Positions 13,168 through 21,504 of a stretch of 64,000 nt of DNA are shown here, piece by piece. Under the pieces are notes generated by a model. It was not told where the DNA came from. It was given only the letters and a program-made list of their open reading frames with translations, and did no database searches. Each line of letters begins with the position of its first letter. The first letter of the stretch is position 1. The position numbers and the translations under genes were made by a program. This DNA comes from a virus: the IMG/VR virus record IMGVR_UViG_3300050821_004237, positions 1-64,000 of that record; one strand, 5' to 3'.

Positions 13168-14982
13168 TCACAGCGCGTTACCTGAAATCTCTAGTGCTTT
13201 AGCTACTACGTTGTCCGGTAAATTAAGCATAGGCTTAGTCGTCTTATCCGTCTCTTTCTTTGCAGCTTTCCAGCGCTTCATAAGCCTTTCGACTAGCGCT
13301 TCGTGATCCACCTTTCCGCCGCGCGCTCGCACGATATCGGCCCCTTCATTCTCAGCGTTTTGTGTAGCAGGAACTCCGGTAGATAGCGATTTTCGCGCAG
13401 TATCGGTAGCTCCCTTTAGTATCTTGCTGTTATTCCAACCTGTAACGGCTTTGCCTATTGTCGGATTCTCTATCAATTGGCGCCCCACCCAAGGAGCGGC
13501 GGCGACACCCGCACCAACTTTCAACGCCTCTGTCGGATCACCATGTAGAATTTCATCCACTCCACCGGCCGCCGCACCAACACCAGCCATGCCAGCCAAT
13601 CGTCGCGCTGTTCCAGAGTTAGGGTTGACAGGCGCTAAGGTGCTCTTTCCTGCCTTCGCCAATTCAACCAATGATTGATCCCCTTGACCATAGAGAGACT
13701 GGTTGCGGTTCGCTTTCGTGTTGATCTGATTTAGTAATCTTCCTGGGCTGATATCTCCTGTGTCAGGATTGATCGCTCCCTCGATCTGCTTCATGGCACG
13801 ATAATGTTGGCGCGCGGTCGATAACGCTTGCTGATCTTCAGGTGAAGTCGAACGTTGAAAAGCGTCATCTAGAGATTCTTGAATATCTCCTACCACCGGC
13901 GCGTATCTAGGATCTTTCGACAGTGATCCGAGTTGAGAGCGCATCTTCTGATATACAGCACCTGGAATCTCGCCGTTATTGTCTGCGGCTGCCTGCACTA
14001 TATTATTCAGATGTTGCTTTACGGGCGCCAGATCGTTTGGCGACAGTTGGCCGCTGGCATTTTTCTCGATATCGGCTAAGTCACTTTCTAGTCCGTTGTC
14101 GTACTTGATCGGGTTGCGCGCGGCGACGTCGTTCATCGTATCGGTTATCGCAGTACGTCCAGCCTGCATGGTGTCAGGATCCGCTGCTGTAACTGACGGA
14201 TCATTCACGCCCATCTTTTTAAGCACGGCGCGGTTAAATGACTTTCCCTGCTCTTCTGGAAATACGGAATGACCTATGATGGGATTATCCGCCACGACAT
14301 TTTTAATAGTCTGCGCAATGCGATTGCCGGTCGATTGCGCCAGATCTAGGGGAATGCCAGCTTGCTTAAGTACGTCGACGGCGTGCTGTCCAGCGGTACT
14401 CAAAGCGTTTTTCAATGGCTGCGCGATAAATCCAATGCCTTTTCCGACCAGCGAACCAGCTGCGCCGCCAGCTGCGCCGAGTGCGGTATTCTCGCCGCGA
14501 CTTTCACCAGTAGATGTTGGCTGCGCACCACTGAAAGCTCCAGCGCTCGCGGTATCCGCCAGCAAAGGCGCGGCCGCTAATTTTGCTGGCAGCAACTCGG
14601 GAAGCGCGGCAATCTGCGTAGCAGATCCAGCTATATCACCGACAGTGCCAGCGGTCGTATTCATGAGCGGCTTATCTAGATGCTTGGCTTCGTCGGCGTC
14701 CGCCTGAATCTGCTTCATCTTTTCGTCTGACACCATCCCGGCTGCGTGCCCAATCGAGGCCCCCAATTGATACATGCCGCGGCCCGTATCTACGAATGAT
14801 TTGCCGACGCCGGAGACAAATTTATCGCTGGTGGACATGCCTTCGGTTGGATCTATTGGAGCAGCAGTTTTCGGCGTAGCCTGCGCGTCGAACTGATCGA
14901 ACGGATTCGCGTCCCCAGGCGATGAAGCAGCGGTCGATGCTGGCGCTGAATCAAATTGATCAAATGGATTTGGCGTAGACAT
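13168..14982 (-). CDS. internal virion / ejection-type protein (604 aa)
   Basis: The start overlaps the upstream gene by one base. The N-terminus has two copies of NPFDQFD (residues 5-11 and 26-32), a motif recurrent at the start of phage internal proteins. A helical, Ala/Gly/Asp-rich body follows with a hydrophobic Ala/Gly-rich part (AAGGAAGSLVGKGIGFIAQP) and long amphipathic helices, ending in a Lys-rich region (KRWKAAKKETDKTTK). No enzyme motif is seen. Probably ejected with the DNA or part of the internal core. Confidence 0.7.
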   Translation of the reverse strand: MSTPNPFDQFDSAPASTAASSPGDANPFDQFDAQATPKTAAPIDPTEGMSTSDKFVSGVGKSFVDTGRGMYQLGASIGHAAGMVSDEKMKQIQADADEAKHLDKPLMNTTAGTVGDIAGSATQIAALPELLPAKLAAAPLLADTASAGAFSGAQPTSTGESRGENTALGAAGGAAGSLVGKGIGFIAQPLKNALSTAGQHAVDVLKQAGIPLDLAQSTGNRIAQTIKNVVADNPIIGHSVFPEEQGKSFNRAVLKKMGVNDPSVTAADPDTMQAGRTAITDTMNDVAARNPIKYDNGLESDLADIEKNASGQLSPNDLAPVKQHLNNIVQAAADNNGEIPGAVYQKMRSQLGSLSKDPRYAPVVGDIQESLDDAFQRSTSPEDQQALSTARQHYRAMKQIEGAINPDTGDISPGRLLNQINTKANRNQSLYGQGDQSLVELAKAGKSTLAPVNPNSGTARRLAGMAGVGAAAGGVDEILHGDPTEALKVGAGVAAAPWVGRQLIENPTIGKAVTGWNNSKILKGATDTARKSLSTGVPATQNAENEGADIVRARGGKVDHEALVERLMKRWKAAKKETDKTTKPMLNLPDNVVAKALEISGNAL

Positions 14983-17900
14983 TACGGCAGATATCCATAT
15001 TTTTTCTTAAATAGCGGCGCGGCTTCCGGATGCGTCGCCAGATAAGCCTTTGCCGCTTGCGGCGTAGATAGTTCACCATTGACGTAATCAGCCCGATGGG
15101 CTTGATTCTCTATAGCGCCTGGAACTTTGATCGGATCGGCGCCGTTTCGGATTGCTTCAATGGCGGTGTTGGCAGCCTTCAAATCATAAGTGTTGCCAGC
15201 CTTGCCGAAGGATGCCAAATTCTTGATGACTTGCAATGGCTGATCGATATTCGGATTAGCGTGAGCCATGAGCAGCATCATTTCTTGCTGTCGTAGTTGT
15301 TGATCTGCCCCTAGCAGCTGTTTAGATCCGCCAACGCCCAACTGGGCAAGATATTTATCTGCCTCCGCTTGATTCACCAGTCCGTCTGGCGGGAGGCCGC
15401 TCAAATATGTTTTTAGATTCGCAAGCGCTTTATAGGATGCCGAACTCGGGCCAAACTCGCGCGGGTTAGCATTCGCGAGCGTCTTTTCAAGTTGAGAATA
15501 GATCGCCGTATTGCGAGCTGCCTGTGATACCTGATCGCGCAACGGTACGAGCGCCTGATTTTGAATCTCTCGATTGGCATCATTCGTCTTTTTCGCATTT
15601 TCGAGAGACACTTGATCTGTCGCAGCCGGGGGTGGTGGCAACTTAGGAATTGCACGCAAATCCACGCCGTTAAGAATTTCAGTCTGAGGTGCCTGCGTCG
15701 GAATAGATGTAGGCGCTACCGGTCGCTGCGGAGGATTTGTAGTTACTGGAGTATTTGCCGCTGGAACATTGGTTTTCGGTTGCTGAGCCTTGAAGACAGA
15801 TGCTCTCGTCTGAGGTAATCCGGCCCCCAATGTAACCGGGTCGGTAGCCTGCATGGGAGTAAGTGTCTGCGCCATCGAACCTATCAATGGTTCTGATGTG
15901 CGAGAATTGACGCGAGCACCCGCTATGTCTATTGGTTTATCGCCAGTCCATTGGAATAGAGATCCGACCTTGGAAGTTGCATATTGACCAGCAGCAGCAT
16001 TAGCTTTCGCTCGATCCTGATCTGTCCATTGATTTTCGCGTGCTGGATCTAATCCAACCGATTGCGCTATCTGAGCCGCATCCCCAGGACTGACCATTTT
16101 TGCATTCGTATATTCTTGATCTCCAGCTTTTGTAGAGGTCGCTACGTTATACCATTTGTCATACTGATCCTGAGCATCGTTCTGATTGGCAATTTGTAGA
16201 GATGCGATGCGTTGGTCATGTGAGAACTGCGGATTTTGACTAAATGCGGGATTCTTCGATATTCCTGAAACCACATTCCCAGCTTCCTTAGCCTGTACTT
16301 CCTGCGGCGTGTAGTTCGACGGTATGAAGTAACGATTTCTGGTAGCCGCCGCAATGTCTACGGGGTTCATACTGAATGGAGACGATTTAACTGGATTATT
16401 TCCCGGCGTGGACGGAGCGGCTGTAGCAGATGACAGCGCCTTTTGATACGCACTTAAATTCATCTGCGCCATCTGATTCTGGATATTTTTACCTGCAACT
16501 TCGGCTTCAGTCTCGCGCGTTGAGGCCAACCCCTGCTGCGTCGGCACATACGCCCCAGCTCCAGCCCCCAACCCCGCCGCGAGCGCCACGCCTAGATGCT
16601 TAGTCGGAGCCGTCCCCATAGCCGCCAAGCCCTCAAGCAGCGGTATCGCTTTGCCCTTATTTCGATCCCACCATGAGGGGCCTGAGTCCATCTTCAGCGG
16701 CGCCGCGGCGACACCACTGGCGGCCGGCGCGTCCGAAGCCGTCGACGGACCAGCATCCGTGTCATCGACATCCCCGCCATCGTCATAGCCGCGCCGTCCT
16801 GCGACCCCGCCACGCCTCAAAGCCTGATTGCTGAACATCCCGCTGATCGCCCCTTGCGCCCCTTGCTGGGTGCCCAAGGTCTCGAGCGTCTGCAACCCGG
16901 TCGGCTGCTTCACTAACGGCCCTGCGGTTTGCAGCTTAGGCGCACTCGATCCATCGTCCGGGATGTCCAATTGCCCATCATCCGATGAGTACGGCATTCC
17001 GCCAGCATCGTACCCAGGGCGCCGGATCCGCCCACCGCGCTTAGCCGCGAGCAGTGCCACCGTGCCTACATCCGCTGCGGCGTACTCTGCCGCAATAGCA
17101 GCAGCGGCCTCAGCCGCCGCCGTGCCACCGGCATCGGCTGCTGCTGCCCCGGCCGCGCCCGCAGCGGCGCTCCCAGCCGCATCAGCAGCGGCTCCTGAGC
17201 CAGCTCCGGCCGCAGCGCTCGTCGCCGCAGCGTCAGCCGCAGGCGCCGTCGAGGCAATCCCTGATATGGTCCCGGAATCGGCCGCAGGCGCGGTGGCCGT
17301 CATGGCGCCTTGCGAGAGGCCAGAGGTGTCGCCCAGGGTCGCTGTCGGCGCGCTCGGGCCAGACATCTTGCCGTAGATCTGCTGGCCCTTTTGGACCAGC
17401 CCTAAGCCAGTGTTGAGGTTCGAGCCGCCAGAGGGCGCCGGTTGAGGCGTCCCGGAGGCAACCGCCAACGTATGCGTGCCGCCCTGATTGGGGATGTCTT
17501 CCTGCTTCTGGCCGCTACCTTGGCCGTACATCGCCCCGTGGGCGGCGGCTAGGTCATCGAAATCAACCCCGCCGCCATCATCAAAGCCACGCCGGCCGCC
17601 GCGTGCCGTAGGCGTAGGCGGTCCTTGCGTGTCATCCACATCATCCACTGCCACAGGCTGCGATGGCGCTATACCGCCAGGGGTCGTGGTGGTCACGGTG
17701 CGCTGCACTGGCTTGTGAGAATCGTTGTAGATGCCTCTACCTTTCTCATACAGGCCGAACGTGCTCGAGAGATTCTGCGCCCCCGTAGGCTGCGCCCTTA
17801 ATCCTCCTTCCGCAGTGACTAAGTGCGGCACCGCCCCTTCAGGCGCTGGCACTCGGCTCGAGCCACCACGCGGCACGCTCCCGCCGACACCGCCGTAGAC

Positions 17901-19199
17901 CCCACTAGCCCCGCCAGACATCGGCGCATACATGCCCTGCTGCGCCTGCAAGATCGCCGACAGATCGCCCGCATCGACAATCGATGGACCACCGCCCGCC
18001 TTAGCGACTCGGCGCATCGGCACGACGCCACCCTCATAGAAGTGCCCGCGGTTCGCAGCCTTTTCTGTCGCCGCGCCGTAGTCAACCATCTTATAGCCAG
18101 AGCCTGGATCGACACCGACCGCGCGCGGGCGCTTCTTCTCGACGTCCTGCGCCATCAAACCGATGTGCGTGCGATCGTCGCCGTGCATTTTGTAGGAATA
18201 AATCTTCTGCTTGTCGAAGGTCTCGCCGATTTTTTTGATGTCGTGTTTTAGGCGGCGGTCGGAGAAGAAGCCCCCGGGCTGGGTCGTGGTCGTATCCGAT
18301 CCCTCTAACGCACCTGTCCCCTCGGAAATTGACGCGAGCCAACTTTGGACCTGAAATGGATAAGATTCTTGTTGAAGAAATTGATTATAAAGCGCTTGGT
18401 CTTGAGCTTGTTGTGTCTGCTGCTGAACAGTACCTGCCGCGATCTGCGCATTTGCGCCTTGCAATCTAGCAGTCTGCGCGCCGCTTGCCAACGCTCCCTG
18501 CTCACTGGCGGTGTTTGCTCCTTCGCCGTAAGCAGTTTGTCCAATCGATGCGAGTTCATTACCCGAAGACGCAAGTGCTGCACGATTCACCTGGCCAGCA
18601 GATAAGTTAACGCCCTGCTGTTGTTGAGCGGTTCCGAGTGCAGTGTTATACCCGGTGTTCAATATATTCGCGTTAGTCGCGTTCTCAGCGAGTTCATTTT
18701 GTTGATTCAGGTTCGCCGCAGCTATGCCGGTCCTGTCACTGCCGAATGCGCCACTGCTGATCGCGGTGCCGAGTGCGCCACTCTGCGCGATGCTATTATT
18801 TTGATTCGCAAGGGCGTCAGTAGTGTTTAGCACGTCGCCTATGTATGGCGACATGTAAGAATTTATTTGTTGGCCTGTTAGCGGATCTGCATTTACTTGT
18901 TCAGAACTGGCGGCCGCTAACCCAGTAGCCGCATTATTAATCCCTGTAGTTCCGGCTTGCGCTGTTCCTAAAGTATTTTGCGCAGCGGTGTAGCCTGGTT
19001 GAGCTTCGTTGGCTGCGGCATTCGTGCCAGCGATTCCTTGAGATTGCTCGGCATTAACAGGCGCGACGAATTCTCCGCTATAAGTCTGGAATGGAGTTTG
19101 TGCAACTTGGTTAGATGAATTTACAACGCTCTGGTATTGCGCCAATACCGCCGGCGGTATGGACACATTTTGTTGGCTAGTTGCGGTCTTGCCCCCCAA
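14982..19199 (-). CDS. giant virion protein with an internal peptidase S74 chaperone domain (1405 aa)
   Basis: Residues 1-300 are Gln/Asn/Ala-rich and helical. Residues about 310-385 form an S74 intramolecular chaperone domain: FFSDRRLKHDIKKIGETFD, IYSYKMHGD, HIGLMAQDVE and AVGVDPGSGYKMVDY. Such domains normally sit at the C-terminus of spikes and cut themselves off; the visible Ser (FFSDRR) and Lys (RLKHD) match the catalytic dyad. The next 450 residues are Gly/Ala/Pro-rich with three GRRGYDDGG-like motifs near 535, 725 and 800. The last 550 residues are mostly helical. It may be an internal-core or tail-needle-like protein. The mid-protein location of S74 is unusual. Confidence 0.75.
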   Translation of the reverse strand: MGGKTATSQQNVSIPPAVLAQYQSVVNSSNQVAQTPFQTYSGEFVAPVNAEQSQGIAGTNAAANEAQPGYTAAQNTLGTAQAGTTGINNAATGLAAASSEQVNADPLTGQQINSYMSPYIGDVLNTTDALANQNNSIAQSGALGTAISSGAFGSDRTGIAAANLNQQNELAENATNANILNTGYNTALGTAQQQQGVNLSAGQVNRAALASSGNELASIGQTAYGEGANTASEQGALASGAQTARLQGANAQIAAGTVQQQTQQAQDQALYNQFLQQESYPFQVQSWLASISEGTGALEGSDTTTTQPGGFFSDRRLKHDIKKIGETFDKQKIYSYKMHGDDRTHIGLMAQDVEKKRPRAVGVDPGSGYKMVDYGAATEKAANRGHFYEGGVVPMRRVAKAGGGPSIVDAGDLSAILQAQQGMYAPMSGGASGVYGGVGGSVPRGGSSRVPAPEGAVPHLVTAEGGLRAQPTGAQNLSSTFGLYEKGRGIYNDSHKPVQRTVTTTTPGGIAPSQPVAVDDVDDTQGPPTPTARGGRRGFDDGGGVDFDDLAAAHGAMYGQGSGQKQEDIPNQGGTHTLAVASGTPQPAPSGGSNLNTGLGLVQKGQQIYGKMSGPSAPTATLGDTSGLSQGAMTATAPAADSGTISGIASTAPAADAAATSAAAGAGSGAAADAAGSAAAGAAGAAAADAGGTAAAEAAAAIAAEYAAADVGTVALLAAKRGGRIRRPGYDAGGMPYSSDDGQLDIPDDGSSAPKLQTAGPLVKQPTGLQTLETLGTQQGAQGAISGMFSNQALRRGGVAGRRGYDDGGDVDDTDAGPSTASDAPAASGVAAAPLKMDSGPSWWDRNKGKAIPLLEGLAAMGTAPTKHLGVALAAGLGAGAGAYVPTQQGLASTRETEAEVAGKNIQNQMAQMNLSAYQKALSSATAAPSTPGNNPVKSSPFSMNPVDIAAATRNRYFIPSNYTPQEVQAKEAGNVVSGISKNPAFSQNPQFSHDQRIASLQIANQNDAQDQYDKWYNVATSTKAGDQEYTNAKMVSPGDAAQIAQSVGLDPARENQWTDQDRAKANAAAGQYATSKVGSLFQWTGDKPIDIAGARVNSRTSEPLIGSMAQTLTPMQATDPVTLGAGLPQTRASVFKAQQPKTNVPAANTPVTTNPPQRPVAPTSIPTQAPQTEILNGVDLRAIPKLPPPPAATDQVSLENAKKTNDANREIQNQALVPLRDQVSQAARNTAIYSQLEKTLANANPREFGPSSASYKALANLKTYLSGLPPDGLVNQAEADKYLAQLGVGGSKQLLGADQQLRQQEMMLLMAHANPNIDQPLQVIKNLASFGKAGNTYDLKAANTAIEAIRNGADPIKVPGAIENQAHRADYVNGELSTPQAAKAYLATHPEAAPLFKKKYGYLP

Positions 19200-19204
19200 A
19201 TTCG

Positions 19205-19936
19205 CTATTCCTTATTTTCCAATTGGAGTGCTATCTGATCTTCCGCTTCTTTTTCTCGCTTGCGAGCGAAATACGCCTTTAATCCTTTGCTGACATTTCT
19301 TTTATGCTCCTCTGATTTTGGTCCGCGCATATTGGCGACATGCTCAGGAGAATGCGGCCTGCCTTTTTGCTTCGCAATTATTTTCGCAATTGTCTCAGGC
19401 TTTTGCGGGTGTCCAATGCCTTTTTTGGCTGCAGAAATCCGTGCACGCGTCTCAGGACTTCGCTTTGTACCCCTATGAATTGCGGCTAATGCCTCGACAA
19501 CGTGTCTCGGCTTTTTCTTTCCCTTTCCACGCTGATTACCCATTGCCGCGCGAGAAAGCTTCTGGCGAGTTTCTTCAGAAATTGGAGGGCGTGCGCGTAG
19601 TATTTCACTGATTTGCTTTCTGCGTTCTTCCGTAAACTTTATGCCAGAAGAACCTTCGCCGCCGCTGGTGTAGTTGCAAAGATCCGCGCCGTCGTTTTTC
19701 CAAAATGCAATGCGCTCAATTTCCCTTGAAAAGGCATCTTTCTCGGATAGATTGTCGGCAATTATTCTGACTTCGACTATCAATCCAAGGCCACTCAGCT
19801 TCTGTTGAACGCGCTTGTGATATTTATTACGCACGCGCATATCGTGCGCACGCATTCCATTGCCTTTTCCGACGTAGAAGCATTCGCCGCGGTCTGGCCG
19901 CCAGTGCTCGTAAACATAAAATTTCTGATCACTCAT
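19205..19936 (-). CDS. GIY-YIG homing endonuclease with NUMOD3 repeats
   Basis: The 243-aa product has a GIY-YIG nuclease domain at 1-95 (FYVYEH and FYVGKG, a basic RNKYHKR stretch, then FSREIERIAFWKN) followed by at least four NUMOD3-type DNA-binding repeats (ISEETRQKLSRAAMG, RSPETRARISAAKKG, QKPETIAKIIAKQKG, HSPEHVANMRGPKSEEH). It cuts DNA at recognition sites to spread its own gene. It sits between two virion genes without disturbing them and looks AT-richer than its neighbours, consistent with recent insertion. The target is probably near the gene junctions at 19.2 or 19.9 kb. Confidence 0.9.
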   Translation of the reverse strand: MSDQKFYVYEHWRPDRGECFYVGKGNGMRAHDMRVRNKYHKRVQQKLSGLGLIVEVRIIADNLSEKDAFSREIERIAFWKNDGADLCNYTSGGEGSSGIKFTEERRKQISEILRARPPISEETRQKLSRAAMGNQRGKGKKKPRHVVEALAAIHRGTKRSPETRARISAAKKGIGHPQKPETIAKIIAKQKGRPHSPEHVANMRGPKSEEHKRNVSKGLKAYFARKREKEAEDQIALQLENKE

Positions 19937-20422
19937 TTAGCTAACTACGTGGCCGCCGGTTTTCGTTTTATATAAAAAATAAGCCCCGGCAGGAGGGCCA
20001 AATATCCGCTCATACATTTTCACCTTGCCAGCGGTTCTATGAGAGCTACATACACCTATAAGTAGCGGTAAATCAAGGGTATCCGCCACTTTCTTGCTAA
20101 ATTCACACAATCTACGAGCGCGGCCTCCCTTAGCTGATCTAAAATCAGGATGGCAAAATACAACTTTTTCCTCGACGCATGGTTGCGTTGAATAAAATAG
20201 CGTACCTATTTGAAGAAGCACAAACGCCTCCAGTGGAGAGTTTTTTGCGCCTATTACCCCGCATAATCCGTGATCATTATTCAAGGCTGGCCATAAGGCT
20301 TCCGCAAGCAGTATTTGGCTGGCGTTGAGAAATCCATTTTCCTCCGCCGCCATAACCGCCAACCGCATCACCTCCGTCATATCATCGGTGGTGGCGAGGC
20401 GGATTTGGAGGTTCTCTTCCAC
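19937..20422 (-). CDS. GNAT-like N-acetyltransferase (161 aa)
   Basis: The sequence opens IRLATTDDMTEVMRLAVMAAEENG, a typical GNAT N-terminal strand and helix, and continues through EKVVFCHPDFRSAKGGRARRLCEF, which resembles the acetyl-CoA binding beta4-alpha3 region (R-x-x-G-x-A/G). The end (MYERIFGPPAGAYFLYKT) matches the late strands of the fold. Phage GNAT proteins of this kind lie among head-tail genes, and their substrate is unknown. Confidence 0.75.
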   Translation of the reverse strand: MEENLQIRLATTDDMTEVMRLAVMAAEENGFLNASQILLAEALWPALNNDHGLCGVIGAKNSPLEAFVLLQIGTLFYSTQPCVEEKVVFCHPDFRSAKGGRARRLCEFSKKVADTLDLPLLIGVCSSHRTAGKVKMYERIFGPPAGAYFLYKTKTGGHVVS

Positions 20423-20428
20423 TGGCGG

Positions 20429-21133
20429 TCAGTCCTTCTGCGGGCCGGGCAGGCCCTTCAACGTGTGAATCAATTCCGCGCGAATTCGTTTAACGAAAGA
20501 ATCGAGCACCTTGTGCCCGGTGTCGAGATCCCCACCGCCGACGCTCCGCACGCCATCAGGATGCACAACGTACTCGCCGCCGGCCGCGACGATCGGCACG
20601 CCGCTGGCGGCTCCGCCCTTCGCCATGCCGTAAGGGCCTTTGCCTTGGCCGTACGGAGTCGCGCCTGAGCCGCCATAGGGATTGCCGCCGAAGACGCGCT
20701 TAGCGTGCTTGAAGCCCGCGATGGTGTTCCCCTCCCCACCTGCGGAAATCACGTCCGCAGGAATAACGTACGACCCTGACGGGACGTGCATCGGTAAGTG
20801 GTCGGTGCGCCCAGCGACGGAACTGTGGATCGGCCCCACATGCATCTTCGTCGGCGGTTTATGCGTGTGAACTTTGACGTGTCCGCCTTCAGCTTTTCCC
20901 TGTCGGATTTCCTCACCCAGTCCTTTATGCCCCTTTGGCGCCGGATATTCGATGTGCTCTTTTAAGACCGATTTAGCTATATGGTGCGCCTCGGATGCTG
21001 TGACGCCGCCTCGAGCGTGGTGCTTACGTGCGACGTTGAGCGCTGCGGCGATGGCTTGATCGCGCGGATGGCCTAATGATTCCATTTCCGAAATGTTATG
21101 GCCGATCTCTTTTTTACCTTTCAGCAATGGCAT
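20429..21133 (-). CDS. virion-associated protein with Gly-rich body (234 aa)
   Basis: ATG 21133 shares a base with the upstream stop (TAATG), and is preferred over a start 21 residues earlier. The first 40 residues (MPLLKGKKEIGHNISEMESLGHPRDQAIAAALNVARK) match a small domain recurrent in phage structural proteins. The body has histidine- and glycine-rich parts and the end contains GVPIVAAGGEYVVHPDGV, VGGGDLDTGHKVLDSFV and a KGLPGPQKD tail, also recurrent in podoviral genomes. Function unknown. Confidence 0.65.
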   Translation of the reverse strand: MPLLKGKKEIGHNISEMESLGHPRDQAIAAALNVARKHHARGGVTASEAHHIAKSVLKEHIEYPAPKGHKGLGEEIRQGKAEGGHVKVHTHKPPTKMHVGPIHSSVAGRTDHLPMHVPSGSYVIPADVISAGGEGNTIAGFKHAKRVFGGNPYGGSGATPYGQGKGPYGMAKGGAASGVPIVAAGGEYVVHPDGVRSVGGGDLDTGHKVLDSFVKRIRAELIHTLKGLPGPQKD

Positions 21134-21504
21134 TACGAGTAACTCACGCTGACCGTCTGGCCAGAACCTGGCACTACCAATATACCAAAACTGCAAGGAA
21201 AATTAACCACATACGGTTCAGTGCCAACCGTGTCCGGGATTATATAGATCGGTTTAGTGGTCGCCGTGAGTGTCGCGCCATCGTAAATCGTGCCCACCGC
21301 GCCTCCAACTATGACGCTCACCGAGCACACTCGCCCGGCTACTGCCTTGACGACCGTTGGCGCCGTGATGGCGGCGGCGTTAATGACGCCTTGCACATTC
21401 AGATAGTTCTGCGCCGCGGTGGCGAGTGCGGTAACGATATTCTTTATCGCGGAAAGGACATCTGAGGTCGACGCGGTCTGGGCGGTAGGATTAGGGCCTG
21501 CCAT
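21133..21504 (-). CDS. small structural protein (123 aa)
   Basis: Helical Ala-rich N-terminus (DVLSAIKNIVTALATAAQNYLNVQG) followed by a beta-rich part with VCSVSVIVGGAVGTIYDGAT and GILVVPGSGQTVSVSYS. Overlaps the upstream gene by one base. Proteins like this occur between neck and tail genes in many phages as accessory virion proteins. Confidence 0.65.
   Translation of the reverse strand: MAGPNPTAQTASTSDVLSAIKNIVTALATAAQNYLNVQGVINAAAITAPTVVKAVAGRVCSVSVIVGGAVGTIYDGATLTATTKPIYIIPDTVGTEPYVVNFPCSFGILVVPGSGQTVSVSYS

Noticed and set aside
12587-13171. Minus-strand 194-aa frame over the plus-strand island
   Set aside because: Antisense to two genes with a good promoter and hydrophobic or coherent products; the minus frame lacks recognisable motifs and a plausible start site.
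16828-17376. Ala/Pro-rich plus-strand frame
   Set aside because: Complement of the Ala/Gly-rich part of the giant virion protein; no motif.
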